Origin: Streptomyces toyocaensis
Lineage (GTDB): Bacteria > Actinomycetota > Actinomycetes > Streptomycetales > Streptomycetaceae
Length of the DNA stretch: 64,000 nt
Assembly (NCBI RefSeq): GCF_000725125.1
Contig: NZ_JFCB01000007.1
Location: 164,685 to 228,684, forward strand
Direction: 5' to 3'
Part shown: piece by piece, positions 18,614 through 28,015 of the stretch
How the letters are laid out: each line of letters opens with the position of its first letter
Numbering within the stretch: the first letter of the stretch is position 1
Position numbers and translations under genes: made by a program
Notes under the pieces: generated by a model
The model's database searches: none
What the model was told of the DNA's origin: nothing
What the model saw: the letters and a program-made list of their open reading frames with translations, nothing else

Positions 18614-19795
18614 CTAGAGCACGCCGCCCGCCTCGTCCTGGAACAGCTCCGTCCAGTAGTGCCAGTCCGCGTCCGTGGTCGTGCCCGTGGGGTCGATGGA
18701 GGACAGGACCTGGATCATCGTCAGGGCCAGCTGGTCGTAGGCCTCGGTGGTCAGCGCGTGACCCGACTCCTCGTCGAGGGAGCGCTCCCGGTGCAGCAGC
18801 CAGAGCGTGAAGGCGAGCGTGGAGATGTCCGTGTTCAGGGGATGGAGCACGGCGTCCGGTTCGTTCCAGCTGAGGACCGCGCCCGTGGTTCCGTCGACGA
18901 CCAGGCTGTGGTCGTCGACCAGGTGGCCGAGGCGTATCAGGTGCTCCGCGCGGGCGGGGAGGCGGCCGTCGGGGAGCGCGCTGCGGCAGTCGTCGGCGTG
19001 GTACTCCGTGAGCGTGCGCAGCGGCAGGTCCGTGTCCAGGGCGAAGAGGAAGCCGTCCTCGGGAAGGCCCGTCCCGCACAGGAAGCGCCGGGTCGGCTCG
19101 TGCGTGAGCGTCGCGGGGAAGTCGACCTCCTCGAACCGGACCACGCCGCCCCGGCCGAACTCGTCGTCGAGGAGGCGGACGGGGAGGTCCAGGGCCAGGC
19201 CCGAGGCCGTGCCGGGGCCCGCCACCAGGGCCAGCGGGCGGATCAGCGCGGCCATCCGCCAGAACGGCGCCGGCTGCCCGTCCGCGCCCTCCTCGAAGAC
19301 CGCCAGCAGCTGACGGGAGGCCTCCGCGACCGCCTTGGTCCCGTACCGGCCGGCGTAGGCGGCGAACTGGCCGCGCAGGCCGGCCAGTTCGTCCGTCGCC
19401 GCGGCGAAGCGCACCAGCGTCGGCAGGGACGGGGCCAGCGGACGGCGGTCCATCAGCTCCGGGCGGTCGTGGAAGAAGTACGCCGTGGAGACCTCACCGG
19501 TCGTGCCGTCGAGCAGCACCGACTCCGTCTCCAGGCCGGCCGGGCCCAGCAGACGGCCGATGACCAGCTGGTCCCGCAGCCCGGCCGGGAGCCGGTCGGC
19601 GGGGCCGCGCGTGGAGGCGGCCACGGTGTGCGGGACGCCCTGCCGCGCCGGCTCCGCGAAGGCGAACAGGCCGCTGTCCGCCGGGAGTCCGGGGTCCGTC
19701 AGCCAGCCGCGCGTGGAGGCGTGCGTGATGAAGGGGTCGAGGTCGGGGCCGGCGAAAGTGCTCGCCCCTGCGACAACGGTGTCGGTCCTGCTCAT
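18614..19795 (-). CDS. SUKH-4-like protein with two tandem related domains
   Basis: A 393-residue soluble protein. Two segments resemble each other: the first (about residues 20-150) contains VIGRLLGPAGLETESVLLDG then TTGEVSTAY; the second (about 240-340) contains LIRLGHLVDDHSLVVDG then TTGAVLSW. Each has the SUKH-like pattern of a hydrophobic-strand LG, then VDG(T)TG and an acidic/aromatic helix. SUKH proteins are immunity or regulatory partners in polymorphic-toxin systems, but many Streptomyces copies stand alone. No toxin gene is adjacent. ATG 19795 follows a GGGGG ribosome site. Function not assigned. Confidence 0.75.
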   Translation of the reverse strand: MSRTDTVVAGASTFAGPDLDPFITHASTRGWLTDPGLPADSGLFAFAEPARQGVPHTVAASTRGPADRLPAGLRDQLVIGRLLGPAGLETESVLLDGTTGEVSTAYFFHDRPELMDRRPLAPSLPTLVRFAAATDELAGLRGQFAAYAGRYGTKAVAEASRQLLAVFEEGADGQPAPFWRMAALIRPLALVAGPGTASGLALDLPVRLLDDEFGRGGVVRFEEVDFPATLTHEPTRRFLCGTGLPEDGFLFALDTDLPLRTLTEYHADDCRSALPDGRLPARAEHLIRLGHLVDDHSLVVDGTTGAVLSWNEPDAVLHPLNTDISTLAFTLWLLHRERSLDEESGHALTTEAYDQLALTMIQVLSSIDPTGTTTDADWHYWTELFQDEAGGVL

Positions 19796-19978
19796 GATTC
19801 CCCCGCGATACGTGTGCTCGGTCCCGGGCCCGCGAACACCCCGCCCCGGGCGGGACGGCGCGTGCCCTTCCGGGCCCCGGCGGCCGTCCCCACTGATCGG
19901 AACACTACGCGCCACCACTGACAACGCCCCCGGACCGAGGGCGCGCCGGAACCGGCGCCCTCGTCCCACAAGACGCGC

Positions 19979-19999
19979 GGGCAACCGCTTTCGTTGCCC
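19979..19999 (-). terminator. Candidate terminator of the molybdenum-hydroxylase operon
   Basis: GGGCAAC (19979-19985), seven-base loop CGCTTTC, GTTGCCC (19993-19999). It begins 30 bp after the large-subunit stop. Seven base pairs. Confidence 0.5.
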
Positions 20000-20029
20000 C
20001 GGCGCGGGAAAAACACCCCGAAAGGGGTC

Positions 20030-22345
20030 TCAGGTGCCGGTGACCACCGCGGCCTGCGGTCGGATCGGCAGCCGGTTCACCGGGCGGCCGGTGGCGGCCC
20101 GGACCGCGGACGCGACGGCCGCCGGCGAGGCCACCACCGGCACCGCGCTGACCGCCTTCGCGCCGAACGGCGCGACCACGTCCCGCTCCTCGACCAGCTT
20201 CACGATGTGGATGTCCGGCGCGTCCAGCGCGGTCGGCAGGGCGTAGCCGGTCAGGTCGGGGTGGCGGACCAGGCCGCGCGGTGTGCGCAGGTTCTCGGTG
20301 AGCGCGGCACCCAGCCCCTGGGTCACACCCGCCTCGATCCGGGCGGCCAGCTGCGCCGGGTTCAGCACCCGGCCCACGTCCTGGGCGACGGCCAGTTCCA
20401 CGACCCGCACCGAGCCGATCTCGATGTCGACGTCGACCACCGCGCGGATCGCGCAGAAGGACATGCCGACGAAGGCGTCGCCCTGGCCTGACTCGTCCAG
20501 CGGCTCCGTCGGGTGCGGGCGGCACTGGGCGGTGGCCCACAGCTCCTTGCCCTCCATCGCCTCGGTGACGGTGGTGGACAGCACGCCGTCGTACGAGGTG
20601 ATCTTGCCGTCGGTGATCTGGAGCAGCTCGGTGGACATGCCGAACTTGTGCGCGAGCGGCTGGAGGAGCTGGGTGCGGACCATCTTGGCCGCGCGCTCCA
20701 CGGCGCCGCCCGAGACCCAGGTGTGCCGGCCGCGGCAGCCCGGTCCCGCCGGGGGCTGGTCGGTGTCCACGGGCGCCACGTGCACCTCGTCGACGCCGAG
20801 GGTCTCCTGGACGATCTGCCGGGCCAGGGTGGAGAAGCCCTGGCCGGTCTCCACGGCCGCGCACAGCACGGTCGCCACGCCGCCCTGGACCCGCACGGTG
20901 GCCGTGGACACCTCGTCCGCGCCCTCCGCGCCGAGCATGTGCACCATGCCGAGACCGTAGCCCACGCCCCGGCGCACCGCGCCCGGTTCGCCCGCGCCCT
21001 CGGGGCCGCCGGGCAGCAGCCACTCGTCCTCGGGGGTGTCCTTGGGCAACGGCGGCAGCGGGAAGTCCCTCACCGCCTGGAGGAGTTCGGCGACCGGCGC
21101 CGGGCAGGTCACGGTCTGGCCGGTGGGCAGCACGTCGCCCGTCGCCATGACGTTGCGCAGCCGCAGCTCCGCGGGGTCGACCCCGAGCTTCTTGGCCAGC
21201 TTGTCCATCTGCGCCTCGTAGGCGGCGCACACCTGCATCGCGCCCTCTCCGCGCACATGGCCGGAGGGCGGGTTGTTGGTGCGTACCGCCCAGCCCTCGA
21301 TGAAGGCGTTCGGGACGACGTACGGACCGCAGGCGAAGGCGACGGCGGCGGCCAGAGCCTCGGAGGAGGTGTCGGCGTAGGCGCCCGCGTCGAGCAGGAT
21401 CTGCGCCTCGACCTTGACCAGCCGGCCCTCGGCGTCGGCGTGGTGGCGGTAGCGCAGCAGTGTGGGGTGGCGGTGGGCATGGCCGAGGAAGGACTCCTCG
21501 CGCGTGGCGGTGAGCTTCACCGGGCAGCCGGTCCGCAGCGCGAGCAGGCCGAGGGGGAGCTGGAAGCTCTGGTCCTCGCGGTCGGCGGTGGCGCCGGGCA
21601 CCCCGGTGACGACGATCTTCACCCGGTCGGGTTCCAGGCCGAACGCGGCGGCGGCGGTGTCCCGGTCGCCGTGCGGGTCGGTGGACGCCAGGTACAGCTC
21701 GACGCCGCCGTCCGGGCGGGGCACGGCCAGCCCGGCCTCGGCCCCTATGGGGGCGGGGTCCTGACGGCCGATGCGGTACAGGCCCTCGACGACGACGTCG
21801 CCGGCCGCCTCGGGGTCGCCGTGGCGCAGCGGGATGTGCCGGATCAGGTTGCCGTCGGGGTGCAGCGGCGCGGCCTCGAACGCCTGCTCGGGGTCGGTCA
21901 CCGGGTCGAGCACCTCGTACTCGACGATGACGGCGGCGGCGGCCATCCGCGCGGTGTCGGGGTGGTCGGCGGCGACGGCGGCGATGGGCTCGCCGTGGTG
22001 GCGCACGACCTCGGAGGCGAAGACCGGGCGGTCGGCCTTGCCGCGGCCGTGCACCGGGGCGCCGGGGACGTCCTCGTGCGTGACGACCGCGCGGACGCCG
22101 GGCATCTCACGCGCGTGGGTGGTGTCGATGGAGACGATGCGCGCGTGCGGGTGCGGGGAGCGCAGCACGGCCGCCCACAGCAGGCCCTCGGCCCACAGGT
22201 CGGCGGCGTAAGGGAAGGTGCCCTCGGTCTTGGCGCGGGCGTCGGCGGCCGGGAGCGAGGCGCCGAGTCCGTGCGGGAGGGGTTCCGGCTCGGGGGCGGT
22301 CCCGTCGGCCTGCGCGGCCTGCACGGTGGCTGCTTCGTTGCTCAC
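20030..22345 (-). CDS. Molybdopterin-binding large subunit of a xanthine/CO-dehydrogenase-family hydroxylase
   Basis: A 771-residue catalytic subunit that holds molybdopterin and hydroxylates an aromatic N-heterocycle, aldehyde or related substrate with water. The a/b hammerhead domain is in the first 120 residues (FPYAADLWAEGLLWAAVLRS), and the Mo-binding domains follow. Recognisable segments include MDKLAKKLGVDPAELRLRN, HVRGEGAMQVCAAYE and the C-terminal DVGRVLNPAQLAARIEAGVT. The characteristic CO-dehydrogenase active-site cysteine loop is absent, so xanthine-dehydrogenase-like chemistry is more likely. GTG 22345 overlaps the upstream stop (GTGA). Third gene of a FAD - 2Fe2S - Mo operon. 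Confidence 0.93.
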   Translation of the reverse strand: MSNEAATVQAAQADGTAPEPEPLPHGLGASLPAADARAKTEGTFPYAADLWAEGLLWAAVLRSPHPHARIVSIDTTHAREMPGVRAVVTHEDVPGAPVHGRGKADRPVFASEVVRHHGEPIAAVAADHPDTARMAAAAVIVEYEVLDPVTDPEQAFEAAPLHPDGNLIRHIPLRHGDPEAAGDVVVEGLYRIGRQDPAPIGAEAGLAVPRPDGGVELYLASTDPHGDRDTAAAAFGLEPDRVKIVVTGVPGATADREDQSFQLPLGLLALRTGCPVKLTATREESFLGHAHRHPTLLRYRHHADAEGRLVKVEAQILLDAGAYADTSSEALAAAVAFACGPYVVPNAFIEGWAVRTNNPPSGHVRGEGAMQVCAAYEAQMDKLAKKLGVDPAELRLRNVMATGDVLPTGQTVTCPAPVAELLQAVRDFPLPPLPKDTPEDEWLLPGGPEGAGEPGAVRRGVGYGLGMVHMLGAEGADEVSTATVRVQGGVATVLCAAVETGQGFSTLARQIVQETLGVDEVHVAPVDTDQPPAGPGCRGRHTWVSGGAVERAAKMVRTQLLQPLAHKFGMSTELLQITDGKITSYDGVLSTTVTEAMEGKELWATAQCRPHPTEPLDESGQGDAFVGMSFCAIRAVVDVDIEIGSVRVVELAVAQDVGRVLNPAQLAARIEAGVTQGLGAALTENLRTPRGLVRHPDLTGYALPTALDAPDIHIVKLVEERDVVAPFGAKAVSAVPVVASPAAVASAVRAATGRPVNRLPIRPQAAVVTGT

Positions 22346-24339
22346 GCCTGGCCTCCGTCCTGGCCGTGGGGCCGGTCCTGGGGCTGCTCGAAGGGGCCGG
22401 GGCCGCCGAACGCCGTCGGGTTGACGCCACCGGCGCCGGGGCCGGCCTGGTGCGGGATGCGCGGTGTGCCGCTCTCGTCGTCGGCGTCGGACTCGGCGGT
22501 CCCGGCGTGCGCCTCGCGTTCGGCGACGACCTCCTTGACCGCGTCCACCACGCCCCGGTAGCCCGAGCAGCGGCACAGGTTGCCGCACAGGGCCTGCCGG
22601 GTCTCCAGCTCGGTGGGCGCCGGGTTGCCCTCCAGGAGGTCGTGCACGGTCATCGCCATGCCCGGGACGCAGAAGCCGCACTGCACGACGCCGCACCGCG
22701 CGAGCGCCCGCTGCACGTCGGAGGGCCGGCCGTCCTGGGCCAGGCCCTCGACGGTGCGGACCTCGCTGCCGGCCGCGGTGACGGCCGGGACCAGGCACGA
22801 CGCCACGAGCCGGCCGTCGACCTGCACGTTGCACGCGCCGCACTCGCCCTGCGAGCAGCCGTCCTTGGCACCGGCCAGGCCGAGCCGCTCGCGCAGCACG
22901 TAGAGCAGCGACTCGCCGATCCAGGCGTCGGCGACGGGCCGGTCGGTGCCGTTGACGCGGAGCACGTACGAGGCGAGGGGGTGGTCGTCGTGGGGGAAGC
23001 CCAGGGTTTCCGGTCGGCCCGGGGGGTCCGGTTCGCCCGACGTGTGCGGTGGCGCCTCGGTGGTCCCGGTGGCGTCCGCGGTCGCGCCGTCGTCGGGGTC
23101 CGCCTCGGGGTCCGCCTCGGGGTCCGCCTCGGGGTCCGCCTCCGGCGCGGCCTCCCTGTGGGCCGTGGAGGGTTCCGGCGGGCTCCCGGCGGCCTCAGGA
23201 GCGCGGTCGGCACCCGCGGGCTCGACGGAGGACTCACCGGCCCCCGGAGCGGGCTCCACGGCCTCCTGGGGACCGGGGTGCGGGTGCTCGCCCGGTGCGT
23301 GCTCCGAAGGCGCGTACCCCCCGGGCTCCTGCTCGCCGGGCTCCTGCTCGCCGGGTCCGGCGGGGGCGCCGCCGGCGGCCTCCGCGCCGGGCTGCCACCG
23401 CGGCTCCGCGTAGTCCTCGGCGGGCAACGGCTGGGGGACACCGGACGAGTGACGCCCGGCGTGCGCGTCCCCGTCGTACGGCTCCTGCGGCGCGTGGCCG
23501 TCGCCGTGCGGGGGCTGTCCGGGGCTGTGGCCGGGCACGCCGGGCGTCTCCGGCGGGGCGGCGGCGTCCGGGTACCCCTGCGCGGGACCGGCGTACGCGT
23601 CCGCCTCGGGCTGCTCGCCGTATCCGCCCGCCGCCGGGTGCTCATCGAACGCGGGCCCGTGGCCCTCGCCGTGCGGCCGCGTTCCCGCGTCCCGCTGCTC
23701 CGGTACGGGGCCGTGCTCGCCGCCCCGGTGCTCCGGGTCCTGCGGGACACCGGGCACGCCGGGGCCCCACGGCCGGCCGATGGACTGGGTGCCGGCCCAG
23801 GGGGCCGGGGCGCCGCCCGGCAGGGTGGCCGGGGGCGTGCCGCCGCCCCACTGCTCGACGAGGGCGGAGGTGGTGAACTCGCCCGATTCGTCCGGCAGGT
23901 CGCCGTCCGCGACGGGGATCGACCACTGGCCGGTGACGTCCTGTCCCGGGGCGGGGTTCTCCGCGGCCGCCTCCCCGAAGTCCCACTGCCCGGTGGCGCC
24001 CGGGTGGTACGCGAACCGGTCCCCCGCCGCCCCGTCCGCCGCGGGGGCCTGCGGGTCGTGCCACTGGGCGCCGTCGACGGGCGCGCCGGGGGCCGCCCAC
24101 GTGCCGGTGGCCGCCGGGTCGGTGCCCGCGGTGGTCGCGGGGGTGACCGTGATCGGCGGCGGGACGTAGCCGTGGCCGGGCGCGGCGAGCGGACTCTCCA
24201 TGGAGTCCAGCAGGGCGTCGATGCCCCCCTCGGGGAGGTTCACGAAGGCCGTGGCGCCGTCGTCGTAGTCGCCCTGGGGCAGCGGGTCCCAGCGGCTGCC
24301 GCCGGGGGGCGTGCCCTCTCCGTGCTGGTCGTCGGTCAC
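22342..24339 (-). CDS. 2Fe-2S subunit of the hydroxylase with a ~450-residue disordered N-terminal extension
   Basis: The small electron-transfer subunit is normally 150-200 residues; here the frame is 665. The catalytic part starts at about residue 455 (SYVLRVNGTDRPV). It contains both clusters: the plant-ferredoxin site CSQGECGACNVQVDGRLVASC, and the four-helix site CGFCVPGM...LCGNLCRCSGY. The preceding 450 residues are rich in Pro, Gly, Glu, Asp and Ala, with repeats such as EADPEADPEADP and GEQEPGEQEPG. GTG 24339 overlaps the FAD-subunit stop (GTGA), which supports the long start; an alternative internal start cannot be excluded. No similar extension is known to me in the family. Confidence 0.85.
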   Translation of the reverse strand: MTDDQHGEGTPPGGSRWDPLPQGDYDDGATAFVNLPEGGIDALLDSMESPLAAPGHGYVPPPITVTPATTAGTDPAATGTWAAPGAPVDGAQWHDPQAPAADGAAGDRFAYHPGATGQWDFGEAAAENPAPGQDVTGQWSIPVADGDLPDESGEFTTSALVEQWGGGTPPATLPGGAPAPWAGTQSIGRPWGPGVPGVPQDPEHRGGEHGPVPEQRDAGTRPHGEGHGPAFDEHPAAGGYGEQPEADAYAGPAQGYPDAAAPPETPGVPGHSPGQPPHGDGHAPQEPYDGDAHAGRHSSGVPQPLPAEDYAEPRWQPGAEAAGGAPAGPGEQEPGEQEPGGYAPSEHAPGEHPHPGPQEAVEPAPGAGESSVEPAGADRAPEAAGSPPEPSTAHREAAPEADPEADPEADPEADPDDGATADATGTTEAPPHTSGEPDPPGRPETLGFPHDDHPLASYVLRVNGTDRPVADAWIGESLLYVLRERLGLAGAKDGCSQGECGACNVQVDGRLVASCLVPAVTAAGSEVRTVEGLAQDGRPSDVQRALARCGVVQCGFCVPGMAMTVHDLLEGNPAPTELETRQALCGNLCRCSGYRGVVDAVKEVVAEREAHAGTAESDADDESGTPRIPHQAGPGAGGVNPTAFGGPGPFEQPQDRPHGQDGGQA

Positions 24340-25229
24340 GACAGTGCCCTCCCCAGTGCTCGTCGGGCCAGCGCGGCGACGGTGCGCCGCAGGTGCAGTA
24401 CCGCGGGCGGAAGCGGTGGGACGGTGCCGTCCTCTTCGGGGGCGGCGTCGGGGATGCAGGCCGCGGCGACGTACTCCCCGAACGCGGTCAGTGCCTCGGG
24501 CACGATCGCGCGGTTGTTGTCCCAGTCGATGAGCTGCGCGACCCACTGCTCGGCCTCCAGGGGCCTCAGCGGCATCGGCGCGATGGCACCCACCGCGCAG
24601 CGCACCCCGCGCCGGGCGGGGTCGAGCACGAGGGCGACGGAGGCGACGGCACGGCCGGGGCCGGTGCGGCCGGTCGCCTTGAGGAAGACCTGCGGGGCGT
24701 GCAGCAGCGGCACGCGCACGTAGCCGATGAGTTCACCGGGGCGCAGCAGGTCCATTCCGGCCAGCAGGTGCGACACCGGGACCTCGCGGCGGCCGCCGTC
24801 CGGGCCCGCGACGACCAGCGTCGCCTCCAGCGCGGCCAGCACCGGCAGCGCGTCCCCGGTGGGGGCGGCGGAGGCGATGTTGCCGCCGAGGGTGCCCGCG
24901 TTGCGGATGTGCGGCGGTCCGGCGGCCCGCGCGGAGGCGGCGAGCGCCGGGATGAGGGCGGCGAAGTCGGGGCGGCCCATGCGCGCGTGGGTGAGACCCG
25001 CGCCGAGCAGCGCGTGTCCGTCCAGGTACTGCCAGCCGCGGATCTCGCTGATCCTGCCGAGGCCGACCAGCGCGGCGGGCCTGAGCTGCCCGGAGTTGAC
25101 GGCGGCCATGAGGTCGGTGCCGCCCGCGACGGGCACGGCGGCGGGCATGGCCGTGAGGGCCGCCACGGCCTCGTCCAGCGTCGTGGGCAGCGTCACGGCC
25201 TGCGCCGCCTGCGGTGCGTGCGTGCTCAA
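24336..25229 (-). CDS. FAD-binding subunit of the molybdenum hydroxylase
   Basis: A 297-residue CoxM/XdhB-like subunit that passes electrons from the iron-sulfur centres to an external acceptor. FAD-binding features are PVAGGTDLMAAVNSGQLRP near residues 30-50 and the NAGTLGGNIASAAPTGDALPVL pyrophosphate-binding region near 110. I choose TTG 25229 (MSTHAPQ): the sequence just before it has an AAGGGG ribosome site at ten bases, while the longer upstream frame looks non-coding. First gene of the operon; three genes are translationally coupled. Confidence 0.92.
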   Translation of the reverse strand: MSTHAPQAAQAVTLPTTLDEAVAALTAMPAAVPVAGGTDLMAAVNSGQLRPAALVGLGRISEIRGWQYLDGHALLGAGLTHARMGRPDFAALIPALAASARAAGPPHIRNAGTLGGNIASAAPTGDALPVLAALEATLVVAGPDGGRREVPVSHLLAGMDLLRPGELIGYVRVPLLHAPQVFLKATGRTGPGRAVASVALVLDPARRGVRCAVGAIAPMPLRPLEAEQWVAQLIDWDNNRAIVPEALTAFGEYVAAACIPDAAPEEDGTVPPLPPAVLHLRRTVAALARRALGRALS

Positions 25230-25442
25230 AACCGGCTGCCCCTTCCCGCTGCCCCACCTGGTCCCACCTGTGCGCCGTACGGTACGTGCTGACAGGGCGG
25301 ACGTGGCAACTCTGGCACATCTTGGCAGGCGCCGAAGACGGGGGTCCGCTAGGAGGCATTCACCCACCTCACCCCGGACTTGACCGTTTTCACCCGGCTT
25401 CACCGGTGCATCGCGATTGACACTCTTCGGTGGGTCTTGCGC

Positions 25443-25476
25443 CCTGTCGCCCGGCCTGTTCGGGCCGGGCGGTGGG
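25443..25476 (-). terminator. Terminator after the GH20 gene
   Basis: CGCCCGGCC (25448-25456), loop TGTTCG, GGCCGGGCG (25463-25471), nine perfect pairs extended by G-U pairs outward. It begins about 20 bp after the hexosaminidase stop. Confidence 0.6.
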
Positions 25477-25491
25477 CAGGGGGCGTGAGGG

Positions 25492-27135
25492 CTACAGCCG
25501 GGGCGGGGGCCCGTCGATCGGGCGTCCCAGCACGCCCGGGCGCCGCTGCCAGGGCAGCGGTCCGGTGGGCGGACGGTAGGCGACGCCGAGGGCGTCGAGA
25601 CGCCGGTAGTGGGTGGTCATCCGCCGTTCGAAGCCGGCGAAGTCCCGGTCGGCGGGGGCGGGCAGGTCGCTCCAGGCGACCTCGGCGAGCGCGGCGAGCC
25701 GGGGGAATGTCTGGTAGTCCACGCGCCCCTGGTCCTCCATCACCTCGGTCCACACGTTGGCCTGGGTCCCCAGCACCCGCGCGGTCTCCCCGGGCGTCAG
25801 CTCCGCCGGTACGGGCTCGAACCGGTAGACGTCCTCCAGGGTGCGCACGTACCCGATCGGCACCGGCTCGTCGGGGCCGGCGTCCTGACGGTGGTCCAGG
25901 TACACCTGCTGCTCGGGGCACATGACGACGTCGTGCCCCGCCCGGGCGGCGCCGACCCCGCCCGCGTAACCACGCCAGGAGGACACCGCGGCACCGGGGG
26001 CAAGGCCGCCCTCCAGGATCTCGTCCCAGCCGATCAGCCGGCGCCCCCGCGCGGCGAGCCAGCCGTCGAAGTGCCCGATGAACCAGGCCTGCAGCGCGTC
26101 CTCGCCGGCGAGTCCGAGGTCGCCGATCCGCTTCTGGGCGGTCTTTGACGCGCGCCACTGGTCCTTGAGGCATTCGTCGCCGCCGATGTGCACGAACGGC
26201 GAGAACGGGCCGGCGTCCGCGGGGAACAGTTCCAGGACTTCCTCGAGCACCCCTTCGTAGAAGCGCAGAGTGTGGTCCGTGGGGGCAAGTACGTTCGGAT
26301 TGATCCCCCAGGTGTCCCAGACGGTCAGGGAGGCGGTGTCGACGACGTCGGCGTTGCCGAGTTCGGGATACGCGGCGATGGCAGCCTGTGAGTGCCCGGG
26401 TACGTCGATCTCGGGGACGACACTGATATGCCGCTCGGCCGCGTAGGCGACGATCTCGCGGAGGTCGTCCTGGGTGTAGTGACCGCCGTGCGGCCTGTCG
26501 TCCCACAAGGGTGAGGCCCGGTGGCCGATTTTCGTCCGGGCGCGCCAGGAGCCGGTCTCGGTGAGCCTCGGATACCTCCGGATCTCGACGCGCCAGCCCT
26601 GGTCGTCCGTCAGGTGCAGGTGCAGCACATTGAGTTTGTGGGCCGCCATCAGGTCGATGTAGCGGAGGACGCCGTCCTTGGGCATGAAGTGCCGCGCGAC
26701 GTCCAGCATCAGCCCCCGCCAGCGGAAGCGGGGGCCGTCCTCGATCGTCACGTGCGGTACGGCCCACACCCGGCCGCGGCCGAGCGTGGCCCTGCGGAAC
26801 GCGTCCGGGCCGAGGAGCTGCCGCAGCGTCTGGGCGCCCCGGAAGACACCGGCCGCGCTGCCGCCCTCGGCCAGGACGCCGCGGCGGTCGCTGACGAGGC
26901 GGTACTCCTCGGGGCCGAGACGGGGGTCGAGCCGGAGCGCGATGCCGTCCCCGGCCGCCTCGTCGTGCTCCCGCCCCTCGCGCAGCGGCAGTCCGGTCGC
27001 CTGCCCCAGGACGGTGCGCAGCCAGTGCTCCACACCCTCGGTCCCGTCACCGGCGTACAGCCGCGAGTGCGCCGTCAGCCGCACCTCGCCGGAACCGGCG
27101 ACCACACTGCGGGGCGCCGGAATCAGATCAGTCAC
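25492..27135 (-). CDS. Family GH20 beta-N-acetylhexosaminidase
   Basis: A 547-residue glycosidase that releases terminal N-acetylglucosamine or N-acetylgalactosamine. The non-catalytic N-terminal GH20b domain covers about residues 1-130; the barrel begins near RFRWRGLMLDVARHFMPKD. The catalytic Asp-Glu pair is in VHIGGDECLK (Asp320, Glu321), the substrate-assisted mechanism of the family, and HLHLTDDQGWR is present. No signal peptide is visible, so it may act inside the cell on imported sugars. GTG 27135 lies one base after the permease stop, so it belongs to the sugar-import operon. Confidence 0.95.
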   Translation of the reverse strand: MTDLIPAPRSVVAGSGEVRLTAHSRLYAGDGTEGVEHWLRTVLGQATGLPLREGREHDEAAGDGIALRLDPRLGPEEYRLVSDRRGVLAEGGSAAGVFRGAQTLRQLLGPDAFRRATLGRGRVWAVPHVTIEDGPRFRWRGLMLDVARHFMPKDGVLRYIDLMAAHKLNVLHLHLTDDQGWRVEIRRYPRLTETGSWRARTKIGHRASPLWDDRPHGGHYTQDDLREIVAYAAERHISVVPEIDVPGHSQAAIAAYPELGNADVVDTASLTVWDTWGINPNVLAPTDHTLRFYEGVLEEVLELFPADAGPFSPFVHIGGDECLKDQWRASKTAQKRIGDLGLAGEDALQAWFIGHFDGWLAARGRRLIGWDEILEGGLAPGAAVSSWRGYAGGVGAARAGHDVVMCPEQQVYLDHRQDAGPDEPVPIGYVRTLEDVYRFEPVPAELTPGETARVLGTQANVWTEVMEDQGRVDYQTFPRLAALAEVAWSDLPAPADRDFAGFERRMTTHYRRLDALGVAYRPPTGPLPWQRRPGVLGRPIDGPPPRL

Positions 27136-27136
27136 G

Positions 27137-28015
27137 TCAGTCCTTCACCGCGCCGCCCAGTCCGGAGACCAGGCGCCGCTGCACGAGTACGAAGAAGACC
27201 AGTACCGGAATCGTCATCACCGTGGACGCCGCCATGACCCCGCCCCAGTCCGGGTCGTCGGGTTTGTAGAAGACCAGCAGCGCCATCGGCAGGGTGGACT
27301 GCGAGATGTCGCTGATGATGAACGACTTGGCGAACAGGAAGTCGTTCCAGGTGGAGATGAAGGAAAACACGCTGGTGGCCACGAGCCCCGGCAGGACGAG
27401 CGGGAAAAGGATCTGCCAGAGAAAGCGCGCGCGGCTCGCCCCGTCGATGGCGGCGGCCTCCTCCAGCGCCTGGGGAACGGCCTTCACGAACCCCCTCAGC
27501 ATCCAGATCGCGAACGGCAGGGAGAACGCGATGTGGGGCAGGATCAGTGACCAGAGCGTGTTCAGCCCGCCGAGGTCCCGCATCGTGAAGAACAGAGGGA
27601 TCGTCAGCGCCTCCACGGGCACCATCTGGGCCACCAGAAACATGATCAGCACGGTGGTCCGCATACGGAACCGGAAACGCGTCACGGCGGTCGCGGCGAG
27701 AAAGGCGATCAGTGCCGAGGCGATCACCACGGCGACGGCGACGACGACGCTGTTGAGGAAGTACCGGCCGAATTCCTGCTGCCCGAACACCCGCCTGAAG
27801 GAGTCCAGCGTGGGCGCGAACGTCCACGGACGCGGCTCGGTCGACTCGATCTCCCCGGCCGGTTTGAAGGCGCTCAGCACCATCCAGTACAGCGGGAAGG
27901 CCACCACGGCGGCGATCAGCAGCGCCGCCGACTCGGCCGCGAGCCGCCCCGGACGCCGGACGAACCGGCGCACAGGATTCACCCGGGATTTCCCGGCCTG
28001 GCGCACAAGACTCAC
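27137..28015 (-). CDS. Sugar ABC transporter permease, MalG/UgpE type
   Basis: A 292-residue membrane protein with six predicted helices. The docking motif EEAAAIDGASRARFLWQILF fits EAA-x3-G-x9-I-x-LP of binding-protein-dependent permeases. Start GTG 28015 overlaps the upstream permease stop (GTGA). The hexosaminidase follows directly, so the transported sugar is likely an amino-sugar oligosaccharide; this is inference. Confidence 0.94.
   Translation of the reverse strand: MSLVRQAGKSRVNPVRRFVRRPGRLAAESAALLIAAVVAFPLYWMVLSAFKPAGEIESTEPRPWTFAPTLDSFRRVFGQQEFGRYFLNSVVVAVAVVIASALIAFLAATAVTRFRFRMRTTVLIMFLVAQMVPVEALTIPLFFTMRDLGGLNTLWSLILPHIAFSLPFAIWMLRGFVKAVPQALEEAAAIDGASRARFLWQILFPLVLPGLVATSVFSFISTWNDFLFAKSFIISDISQSTLPMALLVFYKPDDPDWGGVMAASTVMTIPVLVFFVLVQRRLVSGLGGAVKD

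Noticed and set aside
20513..22561. Long plus-strand open frame opposite the molybdenum hydroxylase
   Set aside because: Its protein is a low-complexity Gly/Val/Arg shadow of the true gene on the minus strand.
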